A DNA stretch of 64,000 nucleotides from Paenibacillus arenilitoris (GTDB lineage Bacteria > Bacillota > Bacilli > Paenibacillales > Paenibacillaceae). Below the pieces are notes generated by a model that worked only from the letters and a program-made list of their open reading frames with translations, searched no databases and had not been told where the DNA came from. The stretch spans positions 1 to 64,000 of the forward strand of contig NZ_JACXIY010000040.1 of NCBI RefSeq assembly GCF_014705655.1, given 5' to 3'. Of the stretch, positions 51,801-60,339 are shown piece after piece (within the stretch, counting starts at the first letter, position 1; each line of letters starts with the position of its first letter). A program made the translations under genes and the position numbers.

Positions 51801-53310
51801 GCGTTCCGCTTCCGTTCGCGGCCGTATTCCAGCCGGCGAACGTATGGCCGGGCTTCGCCAGGTTCCCGGTGTTGCCGGGCACAGTGACGCTGGCGTTGTA
51901 GAGGTGGCTGCCTCCGGCAGGCGCGGAACCGGTCGCCGCGCCGTTGCCGTCGAAGGCAACCGCGTAGCTGTTAATCGTCCACATCGCGTACAGCGCCACG
52001 CCGGACAAGCCCATAGAGATCGCCTCGCCAGCGTCGTAGCTCGCCCCGCTCCCGTCCGGGGCCGTGTTCCAGCCGGCGAACGAATGACCCGTCTTAACGA
52101 GACTGCCGCTCCCAAGAACGGTAGCCGTACTGTCCGCATCGTAGCCGTTGTTGTCCGTCGGCGCCGCCCCTCCCGTGCTGCCGTTGCCGTCGTAGACGAC
52201 GACGTGCCTCAGCTTCATCACCGAGGTCCGGTTGGAGATGCTGCCGTCCCGAAAGGCGACATACGGCGTTCCATCGTATACGGACAAGGACGTCCCGATG
52301 AATGCATCGGGCGTAAATCCGGCGTTTCCGACCGTCGCCCAGCCGCTCCCGTCGAACTTTACGACGGTCCCCCTGGCAGGATTCGCGGGTTCCGAGTACG
52401 CGAGATAAGGAGTACCGGCATCGATGAATAACGAAGGGTTAGAGCCGCTCGTAACCGGAGCCCCTCCGACGTATTCCCATTCGCTCCCGTTAAATCGCTT
52501 TACCGCCGTCCTGCTTAGCGACCAGTCGTAATAGGCGACATAAGGGCTGCCGTCATGTACGGCCAGCGATACGTAATCGATTGAGCCCGCCGATATGCTC
52601 GCGCCTCCGACCGGCTGCCAGCTGCTGCCCTCCTCGTATTTCATGACCTTGGGCCTGAAGGTATCGTGATCCTTATAAGCGACGTAAGTGATCCCTCCGT
52701 CTGCTTGCAGTGAAATGTTATCGGCCCAGCCCGGCGTTAACCCCGCACTGCCTACCGATACCCAGTTGCTTCCCTCAAACCTCATCGCCGAAGCTTTTCT
52801 CTCATTCGCTTCGTCCCGGAAGGCGACGTAAGGCGTGCCGCCGTCAAAATCCAATTTCACGCCCGAAACCGAGGAAGGCGAGAATCCGGCCGAGCCCACC
52901 GTCTCCCAGGTGCTTCCGTTAAACCTCTTCACCGTAGCCTTGCTAAGGACTGCGCCATCGGCATATGCCACATAAGGCGTCCCCTCATGAACATAGAGCG
53001 ATACATTGTTTACCCAGGTATCCGAAAATGGACCCCCTCCGACCGTCTCCCAGCCGCTTCCGTTATATTTTTTCACGAAGCCTCTGGACCCAGCCGCATC
53101 GTCGTAGTATACGACGTAAGGGGTGCCGCCGTCGACAAACAGCGACATATCGTTGACGTTGTTCTCCGTTAATCCCGCCCCTCCCACATACTCCCATTTG
53201 CTTGGGGCCGCATAAGCGCGGCTTCCGCCGGGCGCGAGCCCCGGCAGCGCTGCGACCGCAACGACGATGGCCAGCGCGACCGCCCATATTCTCTTCCAAT
53301 TGAAGTTCAT
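48829..53310 (-). CDS. Giant surface protein: beta-propeller, InlB B-repeats, SLH
   Basis: The 1493-residue protein has a signal peptide (cleavage near SRAYA). Next come seven blades of about 45 residues starting with W-x-x-V-G (WEYVGGAG, WETVGGGP, WETVGSAG, WVSVGSAG, WQPVGGAS, WEYVGGAP, WATVGNAG), which suggests a seven-bladed propeller. Ten InlB/Listeria-Bacteroides-type B-repeats follow, nine of about 80 residues (YDGNGA...GHTFAGWNT...TLYAQW) and one shorter, divergent unit. Then comes a ZU5-like region and three C-terminal SLH repeats (RPKQTVTRAEFIVLL, RPDAEMTRAEMAVML, NPAGKTTRAEAVTVLL). AGGAGGGA precedes ATG 53310. It is probably a wall-attached adhesin or matrix protein. Confidence 0.85.
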   Translation of the reverse strand: MNFNWKRIWAVALAIVVAVAALPGLAPGGSRAYAAPSKWEYVGGAGLTENNVNDMSLFVDGGTPYVVYYDDAAGSRGFVKKYNGSGWETVGGGPFSDTWVNNVSLYVHEGTPYVAYADGAVLSKATVKRFNGSTWETVGSAGFSPSSVSGVKLDFDGGTPYVAFRDEANERKASAMRFEGSNWVSVGSAGLTPGWADNISLQADGGITYVAYKDHDTFRPKVMKYEEGSSWQPVGGASISAGSIDYVSLAVHDGSPYVAYYDWSLSRTAVKRFNGSEWEYVGGAPVTSGSNPSLFIDAGTPYLAYSEPANPARGTVVKFDGSGWATVGNAGFTPDAFIGTSLSVYDGTPYVAFRDGSISNRTSVMKLRHVVVYDGNGSTGGAAPTDNNGYDADSTATVLGSGSLVKTGHSFAGWNTAPDGSGASYDAGEAISMGLSGVALYAMWTINSYAVAFDGNGAATGSAPAGGSHLYNASVTVPGNTGNLAKPGHTFAGWNTAANGSGTRYVPGGMLTVGDSNLTLYAEWSAIPYAFAYDGNGATSGTVPAGGSYLYNASVTVQGNIGGLSRTGYTFAGWNTAADGSGTAYAAAEAVTIGESSVTLYAQWTVNVYSVAYDGNGAASGSAPAGGSHDYNTSFAVPGNTGGLSRTGHTFAGWNTAADGSGTAYSAADMFTVGTANVTLYAQWAVNAYSVGYDGNGATSGSAPAGGSHDYNSSVTVQGNTGGLTRTGYTFAGWNTEPDGSGTNYAAADLLTVGASNVTLYAQWTVNAYSVAYDGNGATSGGAPAGSSHDYNTSVAVQGNTGGLARTGHTFAGWNTEADGSGTDYAAADLLTVGASNVTLYAQWTVNRYAVAYDGNGATSGSAPAAGSHDYGASVAVAGNEGSLAREGHTFAGWNTEADGSGTDYADADLLTVGDSDTTLYARWTVNRYRVSFEPNGGIPVSSQTVAYGDTAEKPADPAKTGHTFGGWYADGGLSAEYDFDSAVAGDMTLFANWVVNRYSVGYDGNGADSGIAPEAAAHDYGSVVAVTGNSGELAKTGHTFAGWNTAADGSGTAYAESDTFTMADAEVTLYAQWTINRYALAYDGNGAASGSAPAAESHDYNASATLPGNTGNLAKAGYRFSGWNTAADGSGDRYAPGDAIVIGAENVTLYAQWAAIPASGTGGGAAPGGKVASSDGQLTLPAGLIGELSLQDEIFVAISAGSFDQETKLTIGKAAVAEGRLPERAKLISAVYSVRSSLAQSAKKPAQVALTFDPAMLASGQEPAVYYYDGAAGSWTKIEGGRIDGNRVVVDADPLRAFAVFAADTEPEIFFNDVSGHWAEARIEQAVTAGIVSGYPDGTFRPKQTVTRAEFIVLLMRVLRPEKGQAAELPYSDADTIEAWAAESVAQAVQAGIVSGFEDGSFRPDAEMTRAEMAVMLANALGNPDGESAATRFEDEERIPAWAKGAVNAVSELGIVQGSANRFNPAGKTTRAEAVTVLLNLLDTREQASRIE
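49845..52205 (-). repeat. Tandem 240-bp repeats coding for InlB-type units
   Basis: Ten in-frame units of about 240 bases lie head to tail within the giant SLH gene. Each has near-identical phrases such as those encoding HTFAGWNT and TLYAQW. Central units are the most alike, the pattern expected from unequal recombination. Such repeats may vary in copy number between strains. Confidence 0.85.
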
Positions 53311-53612
53311 TTCCGTCCCTCCTGCGCGTACGCAATCTCGATTAACCAATCTCCATTGTACAGGCGTCGCCTTCGGGCAAACTGAAAAGAAAGCGCTTCA
53401 TGTAAGGTTTGGCCGGAATTTCGACGAAATTTGTCAAAAATTCATCGACAAATTTTCGCGGCAACCGGCGCGATTCGAGCCAACGGTCCCGCCATTCGCT
53501 ACCGCTGCCAAATGAACCAGTACACGCGACAAAAAATCCGTTCGCTTCGCCGGGAGTGACGGGACGGAATGCGGGGCATCTTAAAGGTAAAAACAACGAA
53601 GGAGCAAAAGCC
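53311..53612. other. Intergenic region with overlapping palindromes
   Basis: No gene is seen in this divergent gap. It has AATTTCG/CGAAATT at 53417-53431 (one base between) and AAATTTGTC/GACAAATTT at 53427-53455 (eleven between), both perfect and overlapping. They may be operators for the giant SLH gene or the spore protein gene. Confidence 0.4.
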
Positions 53613-53894
53613 ATGGCTAGAAGAAGACGTTATTCGGTGCCCGGCGCCGAACGGGGCATGCAGCAGTTTAAGGCGGAGGTCATGAAACGCGAAGGCTACG
53701 CCGTCAACCCCGAGAGGGTCGACGACGTGAAATACGAAGTGGCCAAGGAGCTCGGCATTCCGCTGAAGCCCGGCGACAACGGCGAGTTATCGACGGAGTC
53801 CGCAGGCCACATCGGCGGCAAAATCGGCGGTTCGATGGTTCGCGAGATGATCCGGCTCGCCCAGGACAAGCTGGCCGGCCGTTCGGATCAATAA
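53613..53894 (+). CDS. Alpha/beta-type small acid-soluble spore protein
   Basis: The 93-residue protein binds DNA in spores and protects it. KYEVAKELGIPL matches the region cut by the germination protease GPR in this family, and SAGHIGGKIGGSMVREMIRL matches the DNA-binding helix and the conserved GGxIGG segment. The N-terminus is basic (ARRRRYSVPGAE) and longer than in the classic SspA/B. AAGGAG precedes ATG 53613. It should be made in the forespore, but I could not define its promoter. Confidence 0.85.
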   Translation: MARRRRYSVPGAERGMQQFKAEVMKREGYAVNPERVDDVKYEVAKELGIPLKPGDNGELSTESAGHIGGKIGGSMVREMIRLAQDKLAGRSDQ

Positions 53895-53956
53895 TCGTAA
53901 GCGGCGGGAGTAGAGTGATTAGCAGGTACACTGCAAAAAGTTGTATGAATGAGTCT

Positions 53957-53992
53957 AGCCTCACTGATTAGTGAGGCTCTTCTCCTTGTTTT
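53957..53992 (+). terminator. Terminator of the spore protein gene
   Basis: AGCCTCACT and AGTGAGGCT pair around GATT, followed by a T-rich tract. It lies between the convergent spore protein and germination genes. Confidence 0.7.
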
Positions 53993-54014
53993 AAGGCTAT
54001 TCGCAGCGCCGGAT

Positions 54015-55091
54015 TTATTTCCTGATTCCCGTTTCCGGAAAATTCACCTTGACGTTCAATTTAACGTCCAACGTTCGATATTTTTGTTTCCATTCCTCTT
54101 CGTTCCAATTTCGCGTTTTGCTCCTGACGATATCCCCTAATCCGAGCGGGTCGATCCCTTCTTTTTTAAACAATTGAATGAGCTCCGTTCCGGTTGCGAC
54201 AAGGTCTGTTTCGAAACGGTCTTTTATTGTCCGCTTTTCTTGCGATGGATAGAGCATTCCCTTTGACTCTAGAATTTCACCATTTAGAGTAAGGCTTATC
54301 GCCACTTTTGGACCTTTCGAATCTTTCCCGACCCGATAATTCACTTTTGAGCCGACATTGACCACGGCTATATTAGATCCATTGTCCAGCTTCGCTTCAA
54401 GCGTACCGTGCTTCGCATCTTCCAGAAGAAGCTTCATGACTCGCATCTGCTTTTCGTTCAGTGACCTTACATACTTGTCATCCTTAAATAAAGCGATGCC
54501 GGAAATCAGAACTTGCTCGTTTTGCAATTGAAGGAGCGGCAAGAAAGGGTCCATTCCTTTGCCCATATAAGAGTACTCGAATTCGTGAAGATTTTGCACG
54601 GGAACAAGTCCGGTCCGCGCGTTCGTATCGAGCAAATTAAACAAGAACATTCCTTTTTCCTCATTTGAACTGAATTTCGCTTGCAGCAGCTCCTTTGCTT
54701 TTCCGTCGACAACGGCCATATACTTCTTGCGCGAAGATTGAGCGTCGCGGGAAGACACTTCCATTTCGTCTGCCACCCCTTTTGCCGCCAGCTCTTTTCC
54801 ATACAGGGCCACGGAAATTTTTCCCGGATGAATGGGCCGGTTTAATCGCAAGTTCATGGATTGCAAAATATTTCTGCTTGTGTAGCCAACCTTTGAGTAC
54901 AATTTATTAGTAACGGAACCTGATTTACCAGGTTCGAACATGGGCGCCGCTATCGTAAGTTCGATTTGATCGTTTGGCGCTTCATCGTAAGCGCAGACCG
55001 TAGCTAATGTAATTTTTTCTAAAATTTGTTGCTTTACGCACCCCGTTAACAGAAAACAAATACCCAATAGTAAAACAAATAGCCGATTCAT
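54015..55091 (-). CDS. GerAC-family germinant receptor lipoprotein
   Basis: The 358-residue protein is the C subunit of a spore germinant receptor. It starts with a lipoprotein signal (LFVLLLGICFLLTGC, lipobox Cys about residue 18) and contains typical GerAC segments such as GISGIALF-like VLISGIALFKDDKYV and the C-terminal DPLGLGDIVRSK. The frame is open for 45 codons upstream, but that part lies within the permease gene; ATG 55091 has GAGAAGATCC in front. The subunit sits on the outer face of the spore inner membrane. Confidence 0.88.
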   Translation of the reverse strand: MNRLFVLLLGICFLLTGCVKQQILEKITLATVCAYDEAPNDQIELTIAAPMFEPGKSGSVTNKLYSKVGYTSRNILQSMNLRLNRPIHPGKISVALYGKELAAKGVADEMEVSSRDAQSSRKKYMAVVDGKAKELLQAKFSSNEEKGMFLFNLLDTNARTGLVPVQNLHEFEYSYMGKGMDPFLPLLQLQNEQVLISGIALFKDDKYVRSLNEKQMRVMKLLLEDAKHGTLEAKLDNGSNIAVVNVGSKVNYRVGKDSKGPKVAISLTLNGEILESKGMLYPSQEKRTIKDRFETDLVATGTELIQLFKKEGIDPLGLGDIVRSKTRNWNEEEWKQKYRTLDVKLNVKVNFPETGIRK

Positions 55092-56176
55092 ATGGATCTT
55101 CTCGCTTTCATTCTGACAACGTCGACGATATACAGAAACGGGATGTACCCGTAGATCATATAAAATCCGAACTCGGATAACATCGTTTGAATAGCATCCA
55201 TTCGACTGCGGCCTTGAATTAGACATACGGCGGCAAAAACAACCATTAATAATATCGGCAGGACTGTCAATTGTTTTACGGTGAACATGAGTTTAACCAT
55301 TCGGCTTGATGCCCAAAGACAAAAACATATGACTGGAATTACCCACAATATTTGCGAAGCAGCGCCGATGTATTCAAAACGTTCGATAAAAGGGAAATGA
55401 ACAAATTTATTTTTGGTTAATTGCTCCCACATTTCGGTTGATAACTGTTCGGGTTTGAACAATAACAACGATACGGAAACAATCATAAGGTAAAATACGG
55501 TTATAACAACGTTCGATAAATGCGTCCATTTTTGAGACTTTTTAGGTGTTTTGATGAACGTATAACAGAATAGGAGCGTTTCCACCCCTAAATAGGGAAA
55601 TGTAAACTGCTTGCTTGCTTTGATGATCTCGTGCAGAGAATGATCCATAACAGGCGATAAATTGCTAAAATGAAAATACTCGGCCGTAAAAATCAAGGTA
55701 AATAATGCAAAATATCGCAGTAAGCTAAACATACAAATGCCTACGATCACTCGAAACCCGCCTGCAACGATATAATAAACTAGCAAGAGCAAAGCCAGCG
55801 CGAGCGCCCATGTTTCAAGATCGGGAAATAGCCATACTTGTATAATCTCTATAAATAACCGCATTTGAAAACAGGCATGGAGCAGGAAGTAAGCGATAAA
55901 GATCAAGTTAAGAGCCCCGCCCGCCCATTTTCCGAAAAATCGTTCATGAATATGAATGAGATCCGTCCCGTTACGGTCAAGAATTCGATACATCACCCAA
56001 ATGACGATGTGGAAGCTGATGCCGCAAAGGATAACGGAGATCCAAGCATCTTGGCCGGCCAATTGAATCGGCTTGTTCGACATGGTGATATACTCGGGTC
56101 CGAACTGCATCGTGAGAATCAGCACGAAAACCAGATAAGGCGATATGGTATAACGCGAGGGTTCCGTTGACTTCAT
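55088..56176 (-). CDS. GerAB-family germination permease
   Basis: The 362-residue protein is the B subunit of a germinant receptor and belongs to the amino acid permease-like superfamily. About ten membrane helices are visible, from YLVFVLILTMQFGPEYI at the start to FGFYMIYGYIPFLYIV near the end. It probably forms the germinant-binding pocket. ATG 56176 has GGGAG 8 bases before it; an ATG at 56203 overlapping the upstream stop is possible. Its stop overlaps the next gene by four bases. Confidence 0.88.
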   Translation of the reverse strand: MKSTEPSRYTISPYLVFVLILTMQFGPEYITMSNKPIQLAGQDAWISVILCGISFHIVIWVMYRILDRNGTDLIHIHERFFGKWAGGALNLIFIAYFLLHACFQMRLFIEIIQVWLFPDLETWALALALLLLVYYIVAGGFRVIVGICMFSLLRYFALFTLIFTAEYFHFSNLSPVMDHSLHEIIKASKQFTFPYLGVETLLFCYTFIKTPKKSQKWTHLSNVVITVFYLMIVSVSLLLFKPEQLSTEMWEQLTKNKFVHFPFIERFEYIGAASQILWVIPVICFCLWASSRMVKLMFTVKQLTVLPILLMVVFAAVCLIQGRSRMDAIQTMLSEFGFYMIYGYIPFLYIVDVVRMKARRSI

Positions 56177-56199
56177 GTTGTATCGCTCCCATAACGTAT

Positions 56200-57651
56200 T
56201 CATTCGTCTATGTCTTTTTTCAAGTTTGCGTTTTTCTTATCGAATCTTACCGGTTTTGGCGATCTAAGAAAGCTAAATCTATGGTGAAATTTGGAATAGG
56301 GTGGTCGAATGACAGTATCATACAAGTCGGAAGCGCGAAGAGGATAGAAAGGAACCAGGTAAGGCATTCCGAGTGACGTTAATCGCAGCAGATGCGCAAC
56401 CAAGGCAAGGGTGCAAATAAAAATACCAAGCAACCCCCATAATTGCGCTGCGAAAATAAACGGAAAACGAAGAATTCGTATGGTAGCGCTCATTCGAAAA
56501 ATAGGTGTAGCGAAAGAAGCTAGCGCCGATAACGCCACAATGATCAATAAAAAGTTGCTTGTAAGCGCGGCTTCAACGGCGGCCGTTCCGAGTACGATAC
56601 CTCCGACAATGCCAATGGTTTGTCCGATTTTGGTAGGCAATCTGGCGCCCGCTTCCCTTAATAATTCAATGGCAAGCTCCATGATGAGCACTTCCACGAC
56701 GGGAGGGAAAGGCACATTGATCCTCGAAGCAACGATCGTGGGCAAAAAAACATTGGAAATGCCCTGCCCGTGATAGGTCAGAACGGCAACGTATAACGGT
56801 GTGGCAAAGACGGAAAACAGCACGGAAAACATCCGAATCAGCCGCAATATCGAGGCAATGATCCAAGGCAAATAATAATCTTCGTACGTAATGAAAAACG
56901 ACCCCAAGCTGACCGGAGCAAAAAACGCGGTCGGGGATCCGTCCTTCAACACGCATACTTGCCCCGACGATACGGCCCAAGCAACGTAATCCGGCCTTTC
57001 GGTCCCGATCGTCTGCGGAAAGATGGAATTGGAATTGTCTTCGATCATTTGTTGAAGCTTGGTGCTATCCGTAATTTGATCGAATTGCACATCCTCAATG
57101 CGCTGAATGCATGTATTTAAAAATTGTTCGTTCGTTACTCCCTCTATGTAACAAATCGCAACTCTCGCCTTGGATATACTCCCTATCTTGAGCTCTTTTA
57201 TGCGGAACTCTGGAAAAGGAACCCGCTTGCGGATCAAGTTCAGATTGACGTCCAATGATTCAACAAAGGCTTCTTTCGGCCCTTCCACGGTGAACTCGAT
57301 TTCGGGTATCGTTACGCTGCGGCCTTTGGAATCGGCGGCATTGACCAAAATGCAATGATGGCTTTGATGACCATATTGAATCGCGACATTTCCCCGCAAC
57401 ATTTTGTTATGAATAAAGTCCCAATCCCATGATATTTCTTTTTCCGCAACCGGGATCGAACGGTACAAATCATCGAAAGATAGATCCGGTTCGTTGCTCA
57501 GGGGACCCATGATATGCTGGTGCAAGACTTTCGGATCCGTAAGCGATTTGAAATAGCCGATGAACAAAGAAACGGCGTTCGTTTGATGTTCGTAGCAAAC
57601 GAAATCCGACGATTCGCTTAACTCCTTCCATAGCGGAGGAACTGATTTCAA
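56200..57651 (-). CDS. GerAA-family germinant receptor subunit
   Basis: The 483-residue A subunit has a hydrophilic N-terminal domain of about 240 residues and then membrane helices with the family motif FPPVVEVLIMELAIELLREA and ARLPTKIGQTIGIVGGIVLG. It starts with TTG 57651, the first usable codon after an in-frame stop. The three ger genes overlap or nearly touch and form one operon. Germinant specificity is unknown. The operon is AT-richer than its neighbours. Confidence 0.9.
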   Translation of the reverse strand: MKSVPPLWKELSESSDFVCYEHQTNAVSLFIGYFKSLTDPKVLHQHIMGPLSNEPDLSFDDLYRSIPVAEKEISWDWDFIHNKMLRGNVAIQYGHQSHHCILVNAADSKGRSVTIPEIEFTVEGPKEAFVESLDVNLNLIRKRVPFPEFRIKELKIGSISKARVAICYIEGVTNEQFLNTCIQRIEDVQFDQITDSTKLQQMIEDNSNSIFPQTIGTERPDYVAWAVSSGQVCVLKDGSPTAFFAPVSLGSFFITYEDYYLPWIIASILRLIRMFSVLFSVFATPLYVAVLTYHGQGISNVFLPTIVASRINVPFPPVVEVLIMELAIELLREAGARLPTKIGQTIGIVGGIVLGTAAVEAALTSNFLLIIVALSALASFATPIFRMSATIRILRFPFIFAAQLWGLLGIFICTLALVAHLLRLTSLGMPYLVPFYPLRASDLYDTVIRPPYSKFHHRFSFLRSPKPVRFDKKNANLKKDIDE

Positions 57652-57753
57652 TTCTAATCACTCTTTTCCACATCTAATTTCTCCTGTCATTTTGTCACGC
57701 CAACCGGAGAATTATACGGCGTCGTAGCACCCTGCATTTTGGTTCGGAGCCGG

Positions 57754-57791
57754 AAAAAGGGCGGGACATTGTCCGCGATCGTAGCCCTTTT
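57754..57791. terminator. Orphan terminator-like hairpin
   Basis: AAAAGGGC and GCCCTTTT pair, with an inner GCGGGAC/GTCCGC stem. T-runs lie on both sides. No intact gene ends here on either strand, so it may be left over from a rearrangement next to the truncated SDR. Confidence 0.55.
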
Positions 57792-57810
57792 CTGTTCTAT
57801 ATGACAGACG

Positions 57811-58581
57811 TTGTCGTATTTAAACGCTTATAATACCGCCGAGCTCGTCCATGCTGCGGGAGGGACGGGCATTGCGGTCCAAGTGGATCATCTGGATCCC
57901 GCCCAGGTTCAGGCTCTGGTCGCGCGCATCGACAAGGAGCAAGGACGGCTGGACATTCTGGTCAACGATATTTGGGGAGGAGAATATTTGGCGGAATGGA
58001 ACACTCCCGTATGGGAGCATTCGCTCGAGAGCGGAATGCGCATGCTCAGGCTCGCGATCGATACCCATATCATTACGAGCCACTATGCGCTGTCCCTGCT
58101 GATCCGCCGGCCGAACGGTCTGGTCGTCGAGGTGACGGACGGAACGGCGGCCTACAACGAAACCAACTACAGGCTTTCCCTGTTCTATGACCTGGCCAAA
58201 CATTCCGTCATCCGGATGGCAAAGTCGCTGGCGCATGAGCTAACCCCCCATGGCTGTACGGCGGTAGCGGTCACGCCGGGCTGGATGCGTTCGGAGATCA
58301 TGCTTGAGGTCTATGGCGTGAAGGAAGAGAACTGGCGGGACGCGCTCGCGAAGGAGCCCCATTTCGCCATTTCGGAAACGCCCCGGTTCATCGGCCGCGG
58401 CATCGCGGCGCTGGCCGGCGACCCGGAAGCTGCGCGCTGGAGAGGGCAATCCGTATCGAGCGGCGAGCTTGCGAAGGTCTATGGCGTATATGACCTTGAC
58501 GGCTCGCAGCCCGATGCATGGCGATATATCGCGGAGGTGCAGGACGCCGGCAAGCCGGCGGACGCAGCCGGGTATCGATGA
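57811..58581 (+). pseudogene. N-terminally truncated short-chain dehydrogenase
   Basis: The 256-codon frame encodes most of an SDR-type oxidoreductase. It has LDILVNDIWGGE, which stands for the usual NNAG region, and later VTPGWMRSEI. The part with the glycine-rich TGxxxGxG loop and first beta-alpha unit, about 45 residues, is missing. The frame opens at TELV-like NTAELVHAAGGTGI without a clear ribosome site. A full-length homologue would be about 300 residues. It probably cannot bind NAD(P) and looks like a remnant. Confidence 0.65.
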
Positions 58582-58601
58582 ATCGGGTCAACGACGGCAG
58601 A

Positions 58602-58634
58602 AACCCCCGCCTCTGCTTGCCGGAGACGGGGGTT
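58602..58634. terminator. Bidirectional terminator
   Basis: AACCCCCG and CGGGGGTT pair with one internal mismatch. It separates the SDR remnant from the convergent GntR-type gene. Confidence 0.75.
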
Positions 58635-58649
58635 ACTTCTTATTTAGGT

Positions 58650-59729
58650 TTATGGCGATGCTGACGGCGCCGTCGATTCCCGGATGACCAGACTCGTGGG
58701 TAGCATGATCTTCTTGCTGCCGACGGCGTTGTCGTTTATCAGCTCAAGCAGCAATTTGGCGCTCTCGCTGCCGAGGGTATCGAAATCCTGCCTCACGGTG
58801 GTGAGCGGTACCTTCGAGAACTTGGAGCCCGCGAAATCGTCGAACCCCATGACGGAAATCTCCTCCGGAATACGAACGCCGAGTGCCGTTAATCGTTCGA
58901 CCGCCTCCAACGCTTTCCGATCGTTGACGCAAAATAATGCCGTCAGCTCCCGCCGCCTGATGCGAGGCAGCAGCGCGTCATAATCCAGCTCCTTCTTCAG
59001 AAAAAGAAGCGAGCCGTCTTCCTCGAGACCCGAGTCGGCCAGCGCATTCCTGTACCCGTTATAACGGTCCACCTCGGAGCTAAGATGATAGTCGTAAGCG
59101 GCAAAACCGATGTGCCGATGCCCGAGCCCGAGCAAATATTCCGTCGCCTCGTACGCGCCGTCCTGGTTGTTGCACACCACGCAGTTCACCGGGATTCCGT
59201 TCGGAAAGCGATCCAGCATGACGAAGGGCTTTCTGCCGTTCTTCAGCAGCTTCAAATACGATTTGGCGGCGTTCGGGTCGGACGAATAAATCAATAATCC
59301 GGAATAGTCCGTCAGGTTGATCTTGCGGATCAGCTCATCTTCCTGCTTCACATTGTTCTCGATAAATTCGATGACGAGACGATAATCATGCAAGGTTAGC
59401 AGCGACTGTATTCCTTTAATAATCTGCATATAGGAGCTGTCGTAGATCTCGGTGCCGGATATGATGAACACGACAAGGCGCGACGCCGCGCTTCCGTCCG
59501 GGCTCTTCCTGTCCGCGACGAAGCTTCCTTTGCCCCGGACCCGATAGATCATGCCTTCGTTCACCAGATCCGACAGCGCCTTGCGCACCGTAATCGAGCT
59601 GACGTCCAGCGCCTCCGCCAGCTCGGATTCGCTGGGTATCCGGTCATGCGGGCGGAATTGTCTGCCGCTTATATGGTCGATAATATAATCCTTCACGATT
59701 TCGTATTTGGGCAAGTTCTTTCTAACCAT
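58650..59729 (-). CDS. GntR/LacI-hybrid transcriptional regulator (AraR-like)
   Basis: The 359-residue protein has a GntR-type winged helix at residues 1-75 (RIPSESELAEALDVSSITVR and GMIYRVRGKGSFVA) joined to a LacI/ribose-binding-type sensor (about 85-355; FVMLDRFPNGI, GLGHRHIGFAAYD, VMGFDDFAGSKFSKVPLTTV). This architecture is known from the arabinose repressor AraR. The ligand is probably a sugar. GGAGAA precedes the ATG. The likely target is the AT-rich region with direct repeats at 60377-60419, but that is inference. Confidence 0.82.
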   Translation of the reverse strand: MVRKNLPKYEIVKDYIIDHISGRQFRPHDRIPSESELAEALDVSSITVRKALSDLVNEGMIYRVRGKGSFVADRKSPDGSAASRLVVFIISGTEIYDSSYMQIIKGIQSLLTLHDYRLVIEFIENNVKQEDELIRKINLTDYSGLLIYSSDPNAAKSYLKLLKNGRKPFVMLDRFPNGIPVNCVVCNNQDGAYEATEYLLGLGHRHIGFAAYDYHLSSEVDRYNGYRNALADSGLEEDGSLLFLKKELDYDALLPRIRRRELTALFCVNDRKALEAVERLTALGVRIPEEISVMGFDDFAGSKFSKVPLTTVRQDFDTLGSESAKLLLELINDNAVGSKKIMLPTSLVIRESTAPSASP

Positions 59730-59805
59730 AGCATTCTCCGTTGTTCCGTCATAGATTCGAAAGTCATTATTATTATAATAACAGAGTCAAGTTCATATTA
59801 TCAAT

Positions 59806-60339
59806 TCATTCTATCGTGCAGCGGGAAGGCCACCGTATCCATTGATCCGACTCGAACCAAGTCTTCAGCCCGACTTCGATCGCCCGCCGGCCTTTGCCGA
59901 GCCGAACGGTAAATTGGAATTTGGTGTCTCCCAGCACACCGTCAAGCCGCACGCTCGCCTGAAGAGGACCTTGCTCGAGTATCGTCGCGCGCACCCGGGT
60001 ATCCCGGCTCATGAGGAACGTTTCCCGCTGAATGAAGCACCCTCTCCGTTCATTCAGGAAATACGGCCCCTCCGCAGCCGCGTAATCTCTGGACGTCGTT
60101 TTATCGAGCAGGCCGACGATTACCCCGCCTCTATCCAAGTCCAGCACCAGCTCGTAGCGATCGGAGTACAGCAGCAGCCGACGATCGTCCAGCATCCGCG
60201 CTCCGACCTGCGGATCGCCCGCGCCTGCTCGTCCGGCGCTCCGTTTCGCGAGAGTGAACGCGGCATACCCCATCGGCGGAACCTCCGCTTCGAACAGGAG
60301 CGTGCAAGCCTGCGCCATTCCGGCTGCGTTCTTCCGCAT
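59806..60339 (-). pseudogene. Fragment of a GH38-like alpha-mannosidase
   Basis: This 177-codon frame resembles part of the C-terminal beta-sandwich region of family 38 glycosidases (PPMGYAAFTLAKRS, LLLYSDRYELVLDLDRGG, QGPLQASVRLDG). Catalytic domain and C-terminus are absent. An in-frame stop lies four codons before the first ATG and no ribosome site is visible. GH38 enzymes are normally 800 to 1000 residues. It is therefore a remnant. Confidence 0.6.

Noticed and set aside
49845..52205. Regular 240-base repeats that could suggest a CRISPR or satellite array
   Set aside because: The repeats are in frame within one gene and encode InlB-type B-repeats; the units are far too long and have no spacers.
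53388..53401. AGAAAGCGCTTCAT as a catabolite-response (cre) site upstream of the giant SLH gene
   Set aside because: Only about ten of fourteen positions fit the cre consensus and there is no supporting promoter, so it is not reported as a site.
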